Assembly (NCBI GenBank): GCA_001632425.1
Contig: KV425595.1
Coordinates: 180,929 to 244,928 of the forward strand
Origin: Neolentinus lepideus HHB14362 ss-1
Taxonomy: Eukaryota; Basidiomycota; Agaricomycetes; Gloeophyllales; Gloeophyllaceae
Direction of reading: 5' to 3'
DNA length: 64,000 nucleotides
A model generated the notes under the pieces. It did not search any database. It was not told where the DNA came from and was given only the letters and a program-made list of their open reading frames with translations. Each line of letters begins with the position of its first letter. Position 1 is the stretch's first letter. The position numbers and the translations under genes are program-made. Positions 45,201-55,951 of this stretch are shown piece after piece.

Positions 45201-48200
45201 GAAGTATCCGTCTTCAACGTCCTAAGCAAGCCAGGCACAAGATCTGGGAAGTGACCTTCTCCCAAGCGCTCGACAAGGGTGCCGAGGGCTTTAGCGGCAG
45301 TGGCACGAGCTTCGGGAACAGGGTCCACAAGTACGACATGTACCATAGGCAAGAGACTAGGTAGATAAGGTGCGAAGTCCTTCGTGTCAGTGAGCGAAGC
45401 TAAATTTCCGACGATTTGCGCCGCCCGTTTCTTGACGTCTGCACCGCGCTCTCGCAGACCTCGTTCAATGATTGGCATGACCTACGGACGGCATTGTGAT
45501 CATCACGAGGTTACAAAGCACAGATACTTACCAGAGCTAGAGAAGACTGGTCGATGAAGTGCACAAAGGAAGTCTTGAGGAGGGAAGATAAAGCATTCGG
45601 AGTCTTTCCTGGATCCACGAGTGCCTTGAGCAATATGGGACTCAGGTGCTTGATTTCCGGATTGCTGATGACTTCACCGAATTGTTGCAAACTCTGATTC
45701 GCCGCCGCTCGGACCTGAGTATGAGAATCGGTCAAAACACTTGTTAGGCGGGGTATTACGACAGGCAAAGATTGAGAGAGCTGTTTTGGGGAGCAGTAGG
45801 CCATCATGCCGAGAAGCTCTATAGATCCCTTCTTGGTTCTCCATTGCTTTTCGTCCAAACCCGATAAGAGGGAAGGGAGGACGAGTTTGACACCGTATCC
45901 AGACATATTAGCCATGATGACTCGAGCCGCATCCTGCGTCGCTTCCCGAACGTCAGGTACCGAATCACCGAATGATGTCAGCAGTAAAGGAAGGATGTGT
46001 GTCACGTAAGGTTCGAACAGGCGCCCTAACATGTTGGAGAAAGTCTCCAAGGCGAACATCGCACCCTGTCTTGGTTCGTAGCGCTTTTTGTCCGATGCAG
46101 CCTCCCTGATACGGCCCAGAACATTGTATTCGGTCATCGCAGAGATGCCTACACCTTTGAGGACACCGGCTAATCCGTAAGCTGCCCCTCGGCGTGCTGC
46201 GTACTTCGGGGCGTTGAACAACTCGTCAATCAACTTATCAATCAACTGAGGAGTATGGGATCCCATTCCTGCGACTAGGGGACCAAGACAATCGGCCACA
46301 GCAGTTTGGACTTGCTCGGAAGGCGTCTTCAATGCTTCCACAAGTCGATCAACAATGATCGGTATGCGCTCATCAGCAGAATCCAGATGGCGGGCTACTC
46401 GACCAAAGAGGATGACAAGGGCCTCCTTGATGTAGTCAGCAGTTTCCGTGGCAGAACTGGAACTCGCCAGGTGCGTTTCGAATAAGGATATCAATGAGGT
46501 CAGCTGCTTTGCACCGTGGAGGTCTATCACCGTGGTGGCTGCGTGGAGCATTTCTCTGCGGACATCAGGAGTACGGTCACCGAGTGCTTCTTCCTTGATC
46601 AGGAAAGAGAAGAAGGGTTCAATCTCTTGCTCCGGGATCGATGGCGCTAATAGCTCGAAGGCTTGGGCAATGGCTTGACGAGTAGGCCATGGATCAGTCT
46701 GATTTAAGCTTTGCTCTATGACCATCCCCTAACAAAAATCAAGAAGGTCAGGTGTATACAAGATCTGTTAGAAAACGGGGTCACTGACATACTGATCAAA
46801 CTCGGGCGCGAGGATCTTGGCCTGTCAGGTGGTTAGAGATACATTTGTTAACAAAACCACGCTGGATTTCCTTACCTTGTCACAATACAATTGCTCAAGA
46901 GCTTTTATAGTAGCTTCTGACGATCGGGGATGATGGTCCACTGCGTCCGCCAATGCAGCAGCAGCACTTGCTCGCACGTAGCTATTGTTGTGACCTATGG
47001 ACACAGTGAGAAATCTTCTTGCACTGACAGTGGTGAAGCCGAAGTCGCACCGAGATACGCTAGTAGAGGCGCCGAAAAGGCTTCAGGTACATCTAAGCCA
47101 TTGTCTTCCCAGATAGTTCGCGCTAGTCTTGCATTCTGTTCATCGCTGTCATGCATTGCGATCCAGAGTTCTATTGACCACTCTAGATCTGTTAGGTCAA
47201 ATGGCTTGGGACGAGTCAGTGGATATTAGACACAGTACGTTTCCTAGGATAATTCACCTGCAACGCCTGTAGACATGCATTTCGCACGTATACCTCTTGC
47301 TGTAACGTCCCCCGTAACAGGATCGCTGACTCCTCGGGAGTCGCGCTCTCGCTTACTGCTTGTGCAGTATCAATAAGAGCTGACGATGCATCCTTGGCAA
47401 GACGTGGTTGGCTTCGTATAGCGTGAATGAGATCCGCCATAATGCCCTTCCTAGGGAAGGCCGAGTCTCCAACTGCGCATGGAATGTCAGATAGGGGATG
47501 TTCATATTGCTGTAACTCTTACATTCGCTACAGTGAAACTTGATAATATCTAAGGCAAGAGTAACTTGTTCCAGAAGATCATCTTCTTCACTGAGAGCTA
47601 TCCCTCCTTTGACCAAAACTTGACTAAGCAACGGAAAAGCGTAAGAGAATGAAGCTGCATCTAGCGGTGCTTGCTCCGACAAAAATCGGAGGCGGTAGAG
47701 AATCCTAGAAATAAGACCTATGATCCGGTTAGGTCCGTGGCAGGTAGATATAAACAGCGTGACACACTATTCAAAGGTTCTGCTTGCATCTCCTCTGGTA
47801 TACCATTCAACTGAAGCGATCGTAATGTTGCTGCGCCAATCAACGGTCGAAGGATATCCAACCTTTCGGTACAGCATGAAGAAATGTCCTAGGCCAATGA
47901 TAAATCGAGAGCAACGCAAGATAGCGAGAAGAGGCATACTAAATATGTGTGATAAGGCTCATAGCCACACAAGAGAACAGCTTTGTCGAATGCTCCCTCA
48001 AGAAGTAGACTCGCGACAGTCGAGATGAAAGCGCGAAACTCCTCCGCTCGAGCCGATACGAGGCTACGAACAAACGCCAAGCCCCGCTCCAAATGTAATT
48101 TGATACTCGTAACACGCTGCCGAATGACCGCTTCCTTCTCAAGTTGAGCCTGCACAAGAGCTTGGTCTTGTTTTGACATTGTTCTCGACAAGGCGCCCTT

Positions 48201-51200
48201 CTTATTGGCAAGAGATTTTCGAAGTTCGGCCTCCCATTTGGCTATATCAGCACCCTTGCCTTTCTTAATTGGAGCGTCCTCTTTCTTGTTCGAAAGAACT
48301 AGAAGAAAAAACACTGTGAGCTGAGTGGAGGGCCGAATGTATACCTCGTGAATTTACCATCGACATAGGTCACGCCCTCTGGGGTAGCCCAGATAGCCAA
48401 ATCGGTATCGGATAAAGAGTTGATGTCAGTCGCGGATATATCAAGCCGTAGCTGGTCCACAGCACGAGGTAAGACCAACGGGGGTGCGACAAACGTTACT
48501 GTGCTGAGCGTACGGTAACTCCCTTCCATTAGGCGGCGGTCACTAGACTTCGTAGGTGTCATCAGTCAGACAGCAGATTTGTCGAGATAACATCGCCTAC
48601 ATCCGATGCTGCCAGGATGAGCTGGAATATTATATCGAGTTTATTGGTGATCAAAGCTTGTGGATCCACGCGGGCCTTCTGACATAGCTCAATCCAGACC
48701 TGACGCCGTTGGCCGCCTGCAATACCCTTCAGTCAGTCGTCGCAAACCAATATCGAGACCACATACATATTTCAGGATGGTGCGCGATGATGATGAGATC
48801 CGCCAGGATACCATCTTTGACACCAGGATCGCAATCGTCCGAGAATGAAGCGCACGTGAGAAGGAAAGAGGCCAGTCTATTATCTAAATTCGCAACAGCC
48901 TTGTCTGAATCATCCTGGGTGGTCTGAACAGCTGATGCAGACTTGGCGCGCAAAACATACGCCATGAGCCCCTCTTTCACCACTGCAGAAACTACTTTCG
49001 GTAGCCTAGAGGTGATCAATTCCAGCGACTTCATTGATTGACGACGAATATCGGAAAGTTGGCTCTGAACAGCCAATTGCAGTAAGGCAGACCCGACTTG
49101 TGAACTATCGTCGGATAAGCTTTGGAGTCTCAGCGGCCACGATACATATTGTACATACCTGAGGTTCTGAGACTTGATTATCTCTGTCTGTAAATAAGTC
49201 AAAGACACCTCGCAAGCGCGGAGGAACCATGTCTCTTCCTCGACGGTAGTCAGTTTTTGATACACCTTATCCCAGAACAAGAATGCAGGCTTCGGCGACG
49301 TTGAACCCAACGTCTTCAAAATCGCATTCTTCGACACCGCATCGCCCAACTTGCCGGAAGCCGTGAACGCCCCGAACAGCGTCGCAACTGCAATGTAGCC
49401 TTCCAATGGACCAGCGACAGCGCCAAGTGGGTTTGCTGCGACGGTTTTCAAGTTCGTCTCGAAAGCCGGTAAGACTGACTTCGCAAAGTCCAGCGCAGCG
49501 TCGGACTCGAGGTTGCCAAGGGTCCAAAACACGGTGCCAGCCAGCAAGCAGAAGGCACGGCGTATTGCAGGCTTCGGGCTGTTCATTTCCTTGACGATCA
49601 GGATGGATGCCCCCACGGGGATCTTCTCGTTGGCTTGGAGGAGTGCCGTGATATGTACTGACAGCGAAGTGACGAGAACAGTTATAGCTGCCTCGTGCGA
49701 TTCCTTCGTGAACAGTGCCGGTGCATCTTGCAGGATCGCCGAAGACACAGCAGAGCTCGGAGGAAGGGAATCAAGCATGGAGAACAAAGCTACGCGATGC
49801 TCAGGACCAGACGTCTTACCAGCCTTGGGAAGAGAGAGCAGTTCATTGACCAGGAGCTGTAAGTCATCGACTCCAGGACTCTTGCTCGAGATGATCTTGA
49901 ATAAGGCCACTGCATTAGAGCGAACGAGGACATTGTTGGACTTAGAGCTGTTAATGACGGAGGTGGCGATTTTTTGGAAAGACTCGGATTTCAGCGGATG
50001 GGAATAAGCCAAGAAGAACTCGCGGATGACTTCAATTCGTTAGGTAGTCTACAGGAGACGAAGATGAGACAAACACACCGTTCAATGAATATTCAGGAGA
50101 CCTCAGGATGGACTTCTCTATGGCAGGAAGAATTGTTTTCTCGAAGTCTTCTTGAGATACTATGTCACTTGTGAAGTCGTGCAGAGCCGTCTGCGAAATG
50201 AAAACCAATAGTTACGCTTCCGTCACTGGCAGACATACCAGGATGTGGGAGGGCACAGGAGTCTTGGACAGCAGAACTGAGTTTGTATACAGACTAATAA
50301 CGTCATTCTGAAGATGGACTTAGTACAATTGCAGGGAGCTGAAAGGCGACGTCATATACCTTAGTGCTGTCTGATAGGCGAGTGAGAGCCAAGTCTTTGA
50401 CGTTTTTCAGACGTAAAGTGACATCAATCGAGATTCCGAGCAGAGGAATAGGTGTCATAGGCGATGAATGTGCCTTGGCTTGCCTGATGAGAGTTTCCAT
50501 GAGCGCCGGTAGTCTCTCAGGATGCTGCTCCCCGGTCAGTGTCGTGATCAGGATTGGCGATCAAATTTCTGAGCTCACCGAACGGAGTGCTCTGCGTGTC
50601 CGTACCAATGCACTTTTTTGAAGTGCATGTTTACTCCGAGTGCCGGGGTGGCGGACCAGGTCGGTCAACAGAGCAATCACTCGTACGAGTACCTCCCATG
50701 ACTGTGAAGACACGAAGTTGGGGTTCGATTCGAGACAGACCGAATATAAGCCACAGGACCAGCTGAGGAGAACATACATGTTCGATGCTGCGAGCGAGCT
50801 GCTGGAAGTTAGTACCTTAATAACTGTACAGATAGGTTACGCGCACCCAGTGGCTCCTCTTTTGTGAATTCCTCCAACCTCATTAGCCAGCCAGCCCAAG
50901 ATCTGTTCCGTGACTCCAAGTTTGCTCTCATCTGGATTGCCTTGGGGCGTGCCCCTCAGTTCGTCGCGTCGCACAATCTCCATTCCAACGGCCTCCACCG
51001 CATCTCTCGAGGACTGGTCGTCATATCGGGGGTAGGTAAGGGTCAATAGCTGGAACACATCGAGGGTTTGAGATAGATTTAGATCTGACAAGCAAGTTGA
51101 GACGAGGTCATGGACCAAAATGCAGCATGCGGGACAAACCTTCCCGCTTAATAACGGACAATAAATCCTGCTGTATAAAACCCAGTCGGACGCGCGTACT

Positions 51201-51362
51201 GCCCGACAAGAGGTTCGACCGAGCATACTGTAACGCCTTCGGCCATTCATCAATAGTTTTCTCTGCAGACCAGAACGGACTCGAGGTAGACGCTTCATTA
51301 TCGATGTCGTCGTCGCTTCCACCAGCGTCGGCCGCCCAAGATTCAATATCTACTCTGCCCAT
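42247..51362 (-). CDS. GCN1: GCN1, activator of the eIF2alpha kinase GCN2 (HEAT-repeat protein)
   Basis: Giant HEAT-repeat protein that binds translating, often collided, ribosomes and activates GCN2 during amino-acid starvation. The likely start (51362) is MGRVDIESWAADAGG; an upstream ATG at 51461 is possible. The N-terminal part has LDVFQLLTLTYPRYDDQSSR and KLGVTEQILGWLANEVG, a fungal GCN1 hallmark. Near 48.2 kb lies the charged AKWEAELRKSLANKKGALSR. The eEF3-like middle (46725-45511) contains PKYAARRGAAYGLAGVLKGV and KKRYEPRQGAMFALETFSNM. The C-terminal GCN2-binding part (45478-44777 and on) has RAAQIVGNLASLTDTKDFAP, DTSGVDRQGAAQGLSEVLAG and GMFDPGWRIRVRQ. The end is DDVLQDVF, stop 42247-42249, after a run of six Asp. 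Many introns of about 50 nt; I have not fixed all joins. The span fits the roughly 2,600-residue family. Confidence 0.93.
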
Positions 51363-51871
51363 GCCAGCAGCAGAAAGAAGTGGACACCCAAACCTACTCA
51401 AACGCGATTTTTCGATGAGTCGCGCGCGCGACTCTCGCGTGGAGGGCGGGACCGTGACCACGTGGAAGCATCGGGAATATGCAAATCTAGAACACTAGTG
51501 CGCCTCTGCCGAGCGTCGCTGGATGTTGAACTGACAGCTCGTCGCCGCCGTCTAGTATTGGTCCCTTCATCGTCGTCAATAGTCTCTGTACCGTTTATCC
51601 CGCATTACTATTCTTACACGAAGGCGTGGGTCTGCAAGGCTTCGAACTCGAACATCCATCAGTTCAAGGTTCGAGCCCCGTTTATCTCTGTTTATCGTGA
51701 CGTCGAGAGTTAACGTTACACTGTGTTTCATTTTGCTGACGATCTTTTAACCACTTCTTGAAGCTTCAGACTCCTTCGCATTCACTTATTTACTCTGCTG
51801 TGACGCACGAAAGATTCAAGGATTCAAGGCTGACGAGTAAAGTTCGGTTTTCTTGTGTGTCTCTTTAGTTT
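51363..51871. promoter_or_regulatory. Divergent region between GCN1 and the small membrane protein gene
   Basis: It contains the two promoters. I checked 51600-51700, where GGTTCGAGCCC resembles a tRNA T-arm, and found no matching A-box or acceptor stem. Confidence 0.35.
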
Positions 51872-52557
51872 ATGTTTTTGTCGCAGAACTACAAAGTGGG
51901 AACGCCTTGTAGCATTGCGCCTCCATTTATGTCATCTTCATCCTCGACTTCTTCTGCTCCTACTCAGACGTCCTATGCCGGTCCTTCCCAAACCACGGAC
52001 AAGCGCGTCGTCGCGGTAGGCGTATCGCTAGGTATCATCGGCTTTCTAGCAATCGTCGGCATCATCTTCTGGGTCCTCCGGTTGCGAAGGCGATCGACTA
52101 GAGCGCAAGACGCAACTAGCCTAACCGACCGGAACCACCAGAAGTATCTGCGTCACACCGATGTGGACGAGCAGCACCCAGCGCGTCGTGTCGTACCTTT
52201 CGGCGCCCCCGGAGGCGAGACACCACGTTTCGTGCATAGTAAGCGTCGTTTATTAGCCTCTACGAGCTCGATGAGTTAAGCTAGGTTCTAGCTCCTGGTG
52301 CAAACATGCGCATTGCAACGCGACGTCCTGACGGTGCATGGGACTTCATTGAACCTGGAGGTCCCTTGACCCCGTCCGGCTTCCGCGACACAGACTCCAT
52401 CATGCCCCCGAGCCCCTCCTCATCAGTCTTTACGTCGCGGAAGGACACCACTCTGAAGCCATGGCAATTTACCAACCGGGAGTTTGAGGAGCTAGGGAGC
52501 GCCGGAGTGCCGCCACCAGCGTACGATCAGGAGGAGGGGTATCTTAAACAAGTCTAA
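51872..52557 (+). CDS. Single-span membrane protein, Ser/Thr-rich outside, Pro-rich inside
   Basis: Two exons. Exon 1 ends at 52238; the acceptor TTCTAG at 52286-52291 opens exon 2, which continues TPGANMRIATRRPDGAWDF. The start is 51872, or the ATG at 51929 that begins MSSSSSTSSAPTQTSYAGPS. A membrane span (VVAVGVSLGIIGFLAIVGII) is followed by the basic stop-transfer LRLRRRSTR. The cytosolic part is disordered and ends with GVPPPAYDQEEGY, where PPAY matches the PPxY motif that binds WW domains of Nedd4/Rsp5-type ubiquitin ligases. The layout resembles fungal Mid2/arrestin-adaptor-like single-span proteins. Function is unknown; the adaptor idea is an inference from the motif. Confidence 0.6.
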
Positions 52558-52940
52558 GTTATGCTTATAATGGTTATTTTGCTTTCACGTCGTGGCGTTG
52601 TTGCTGGGCGCATGTTACGATTTACATACGCATCTGTACGTTCCTTACTTTTGCATGCCTTTTCTGCTATTTATTTTGTTTCGCTTTCTTACATTCTTTC
52701 CTGTTGACCCAAGCACCTAATCCATGCGTATGAGAGTATCCTTCAAGTGTCTCAAAATAAGGGCTTACAAGCAGCCAAGCAATACGTATACCGCCATATT
52801 AAAATCAGTATCTCCTGAAGTACCGGCTTCAGATCGTAGATAGCAGTGTTTGGGGGACATCTTCACTCATTCTGAAGAACGCAACTATTCCCATTGAGGC
52901 TACAGTTGCACCCTGGCCTCATCCGTGCAGGCCCACAAGC
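52558..52940. other. Convergent intergenic region
   Basis: A T-rich 3' flank; no gene recognised. Confidence 0.4.
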
Positions 52941-53683
52941 TCACAATGACCCTGCGACAAATAGTCAAGCGTCATCAATTAGCAACTTGGCTCTTAAGAG
53001 TACTTACTGGTGGCGGGCCATGCTACCGCTCGAATTGGCGAACCGTCGCAATCCGTCAATCGAAGAGGGAGTAAACTGACTATGGGATCGTCAAAATTAA
53101 TCCTCTCCAGATTATTCAGATTCTCTGCAATGACTCCCCCCGATCCAAGGATGACACGGTGCACATCAAAGCAGTCCGCCTCTCCTGGAAACGGCATCTC
53201 GTCAGGACTCAAAGCGTCCACGCCAATGACCCGGACACCGGTGGCCATGATCTTCCGTGCAGCGTCCCGATCAAGGGAGGGATGATGCCGATACTGTGGT
53301 TGACCCCAGTACTTCGACCAGCCAGTGTGCAGGATCACTACAACGCCCTTCTCGAACCTTGTTACATAGGGCTTTAGATCATCCCAAGTTATCTTGCTTC
53401 GTGGCTGCTTCCCCAGGACGTCTACCAGTACCGCAGGTCCGACGAGCAAAGATAAATCCACCTGGTCGACGCGAAGGCCGTCCGGAAGGAAGTGGTAGGG
53501 TGCGTCGATGTGTGTGCCGGTGTGGGATCCCAGGGTGAGGGTGCTGACGTTGATACCGTCTTTCTCTAATGTGAGTGCTGGGTGGCAGGCGAATGTGGGA
53601 TGACCTGCACAAACTGGAGCGGATGGATTGAGAGGGTGGGTGAGGTCTATCATCGTGTCGTGTGCTGGGTACAGGTCCGTCAT
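52941..53683 (-). CDS. Cyclase-family metal-dependent hydrolase, copy 1
   Basis: Member of the cyclase/kynurenine-formamidase-like family. The start at 53683 reads MTDLYPAHDTMIDLTHPLNP (the Met of MIDLTH is an alternative). The metal-binding signature is TLGSHTGTHIDAPYHFLPDG (HxGTHxDxPxH). Conserved blocks VVVILHTGWSKYWGQPQY, VRVIGVDALSPDEMPFPGEA and HRVILGSGGVIAENLNNLE follow. The main exon runs to AVAWPAT. A GTAAGT donor and a TCGCAG acceptor at about 52953 give a very short last exon ending at TGA 52941-52943; reading through instead gives a stop at 52994. A paralogue lies 300 bp away on the same strand. The family includes formamidases and other amidohydrolases, so the substrate is unknown. 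Confidence 0.85.
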
Positions 53684-53990
53684 ATGTATTATGCAAATTT
53701 GACAATGCCTATGTATAACGAACTTATGGTGAGTCGGTCGGTCCATTCCGCTCACCGTCGGCAGTTAGCAAGTTTCGAAAGGTAAGCTTACGCCTACAAC
53801 AACAAATTGTTACGGAACTCGGGAGGTCTACATAACGTATGTCCGTACTTTATCTTGATCGGAACAATGTCGGTGATTTGTGGGTGTGGATAAATAGCGT
53901 TTCGCTGGGTGTACGCAGGCACGGAGTAAGAGGTCATTAGATCTGATCAACTGGCGGTGAGGATGTCAGAACATACGGACCTTAGCTATT

Positions 53991-54644
53991 TCACCAGCAT
54001 ATCGCAAATGCGCGTGTCGGAGCGCCGTCGCTTCCGCTAAGATGCAGCGGTGCGAGGCTGACAGTGACTTTCAAGCCCAGAGTGGCCTTGAGATTTCGCA
54101 GATTTTCCGCGATGATACCTCCTGCTCCGAGAATGGTCTCGTGTGCGCCCCAGTCGCCGTCAGATCCGTCGAGTCGGGTCTCGTCCGGACTGAGGGCATC
54201 TACACCGACTACGCGGATGCCTGTGGCCATGATCTTCTCTGCGGCGTCACGTACGAGATAGGGATGGTTGTAGTATTTTGGAGTTCCCCAGTGCTCAGAA
54301 CAGCCAGTGAATAGCAGTAGAATCACGCCTTCTCTCATATCCTTTTCGTATGGCGCAAGGTCGTCCCAGACAATTCTTTCCCTAGGGCCTTTCTGGGAGA
54401 CATCGATGACGAGAGCTGGGCCTATAAAAGCCGACAGAGGGAGCTGATCGATAGTCTTTCCGTCAGCAAAGAAATGAAAAGGTGCGTCCACATGGGTTCC
54501 GGTATGTGACCCTAGAGAAAGGCTCTGAACGTTGTAACCGTGCTGCGCGATCGTCGCAGCAGGCCGACAACAGAACTTTGGATCGTTCGGATAGATTTGC
54601 ATGCCCTCGTAGAGTGGATGAGACAGGTCGATTATGGTACCCAT
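53991..54644 (-). CDS. Cyclase-family metal-dependent hydrolase, copy 2
   Basis: Intronless, 217 residues, MGTIIDLSHPLYEGMQIYPN to TRAFAICW. It carries the same signature, SLGSHTGTHVDAPFHFFADG, and VILLLFTGCSEHWGTPKYYN, VRVVGVDALSPDETRLDG and HETILGAGGIIAENLRNLK. It is clearly paralogous to copy 1 (52941-53683), and both run in the same direction, so a tandem duplication is likely. The two have diverged across the middle and the first residues. All metal ligands of the signature are present, so it should be a working enzyme; the substrate is unknown. Confidence 0.88.
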   Translation of the reverse strand: MGTIIDLSHPLYEGMQIYPNDPKFCCRPAATIAQHGYNVQSLSLGSHTGTHVDAPFHFFADGKTIDQLPLSAFIGPALVIDVSQKGPRERIVWDDLAPYEKDMREGVILLLFTGCSEHWGTPKYYNHPYLVRDAAEKIMATGIRVVGVDALSPDETRLDGSDGDWGAHETILGAGGIIAENLRNLKATLGLKVTVSLAPLHLSGSDGAPTRAFAICW

Positions 54645-55099
54645 GGTTACTATTACGGTTGAGGAGGTTGAAAGATTCAGAAGCTCTGAGTCCTGAAAAA
54701 GTAGTAGTATAACTTTGGCAAGAGCTCTTCAGGTAAGCTTGAGACCTTACAGGCCGTTCAGCTTTTCAAGCTTCAAGCCCAAGCTGCGCTATCAACCTCG
54801 AATCCGTTGTAGATGAATATAGCCTATAACCTGGTGGCGTCTTGTGCAATAGAGGCGAGCGTTCAATGGTCCCGTCGCACTTCTCCGAATTTGGCTACTC
54901 TCAGACTAAATTGGGAATAATATTCAAATATGTCCGACTTCACACAAAGTATCAATGCCATGGATATCAATCCCGTTGACCTCGTATTTTCTCATATCTT
55001 TATGAAACAACTCGTGCATTCGCCCTAAGACGTACTTCTCGCAATATACAATACACCAAAATATCAATGCATCAATGTACTGAGTATAGATTGTCAGGA
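54645..55099. other. Intergenic upstream of cyclase copy 2
   Basis: Contains the promoter of copy 2. No gene recognised. Confidence 0.35.
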
Positions 55100-55790
55100 A
55101 CTTAGCTTCCGTTCGCTCAGTCAGCGTCTGGCCATTGAACAACATCGCTCATCGTTGGCCTCTCTGACGGACCACTCTTCGACAACGCATCACCAAGTAC
55201 GTAGTTGTTCTGATTCCTCGGAAACGGCTCGGTGAATGACGCCTAGATCTGTACAAGAGAACAGGAGAGATGATGCTGAACAAGGGTGCCCCACTGAAGC
55301 AGTGACCAGGACGTGCACTGGAAATAACAGCATCAAGGACTGAAATTGAATGTAGGGTTATAACGTATCAGACACTACTTACCCTGAATATGAACCTACA
55401 ACTTACGGCTCTCGATCACGAGCAGCTCCTGATCGTGTTCTTCAAGAGCCCCAACAGAGTTAATCGGGAACCCGAGGGGAAACTGCTCAAACTGAAGTCA
55501 ATGCATGTAATAGTGTCGTAGCGATGGATCGAGGATGAATTGCTTGCGGTACGCGAGCGCGGTCCCGGTACCATGCGAAGACGCTAACGTTTGCTGACAA
55601 CATCTTGAATAGAGGTCTCGTCAAAGCGCAGACCTGTCACTCTTAAGTTCACAAGCTAACATAGATAGAAGTATGCTAGAAAATCTGCATTAGTAGAACC
55701 ATGCACCTGCAGAAGTGTGTACACCCACATTTCTGCCGGAATGTCGTGCCAATGACGACCTGCGATGCATCATAAGAACGAACAGGAAAA
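55100..55790 (-). pseudogene. Degraded protein-coding locus of unknown family
   Basis: On the minus strand several short stretches look protein-like but do not join cleanly: HWHDIPAEMWVYTLLQVHGS, GLRFDETSIQDVVSKR, SHGTGTALAYRKQFILDPSL, FEQFPLGFPINSVGALEEHD, QELLVIESR, and a last exon with EPFPRNQNNYVLGDALSKSG and SERPTMSDVVQWPDAD. An in-frame TGA lies between LRHYYMH and LQFEQFP. I see a GTAAGT donor after LLVIESR and an acceptor about 120 bases later. I do not recognise the family. The order and spacing suggest a gene of several exons that has gathered stops. Confidence 0.3.
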
Positions 55791-55951
55791 CCGTCTTGCG
55801 TACTGTTCTAAGCCCAACGCAAGCAGGCTCGGAAAGCGAAAGGTGATATTCTGCACTAAATGCATTCAGATAGCAATGGCCAACAATAATAGACTATCCT
55901 CCACTAGATGGTATATGGATACAGGTATTCCAGATGATCCTTCCTTCGTCT

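Noticed and set aside
49513..50007. 164-codon plus-strand frame within GCN1
   Set aside because: Antisense shadow of a long GCN1 exon.
51600..51700. Possible tRNA (GGTTCGAGCCC like a T-arm)
   Set aside because: No matching A-box, anticodon arm or acceptor stem found around it.
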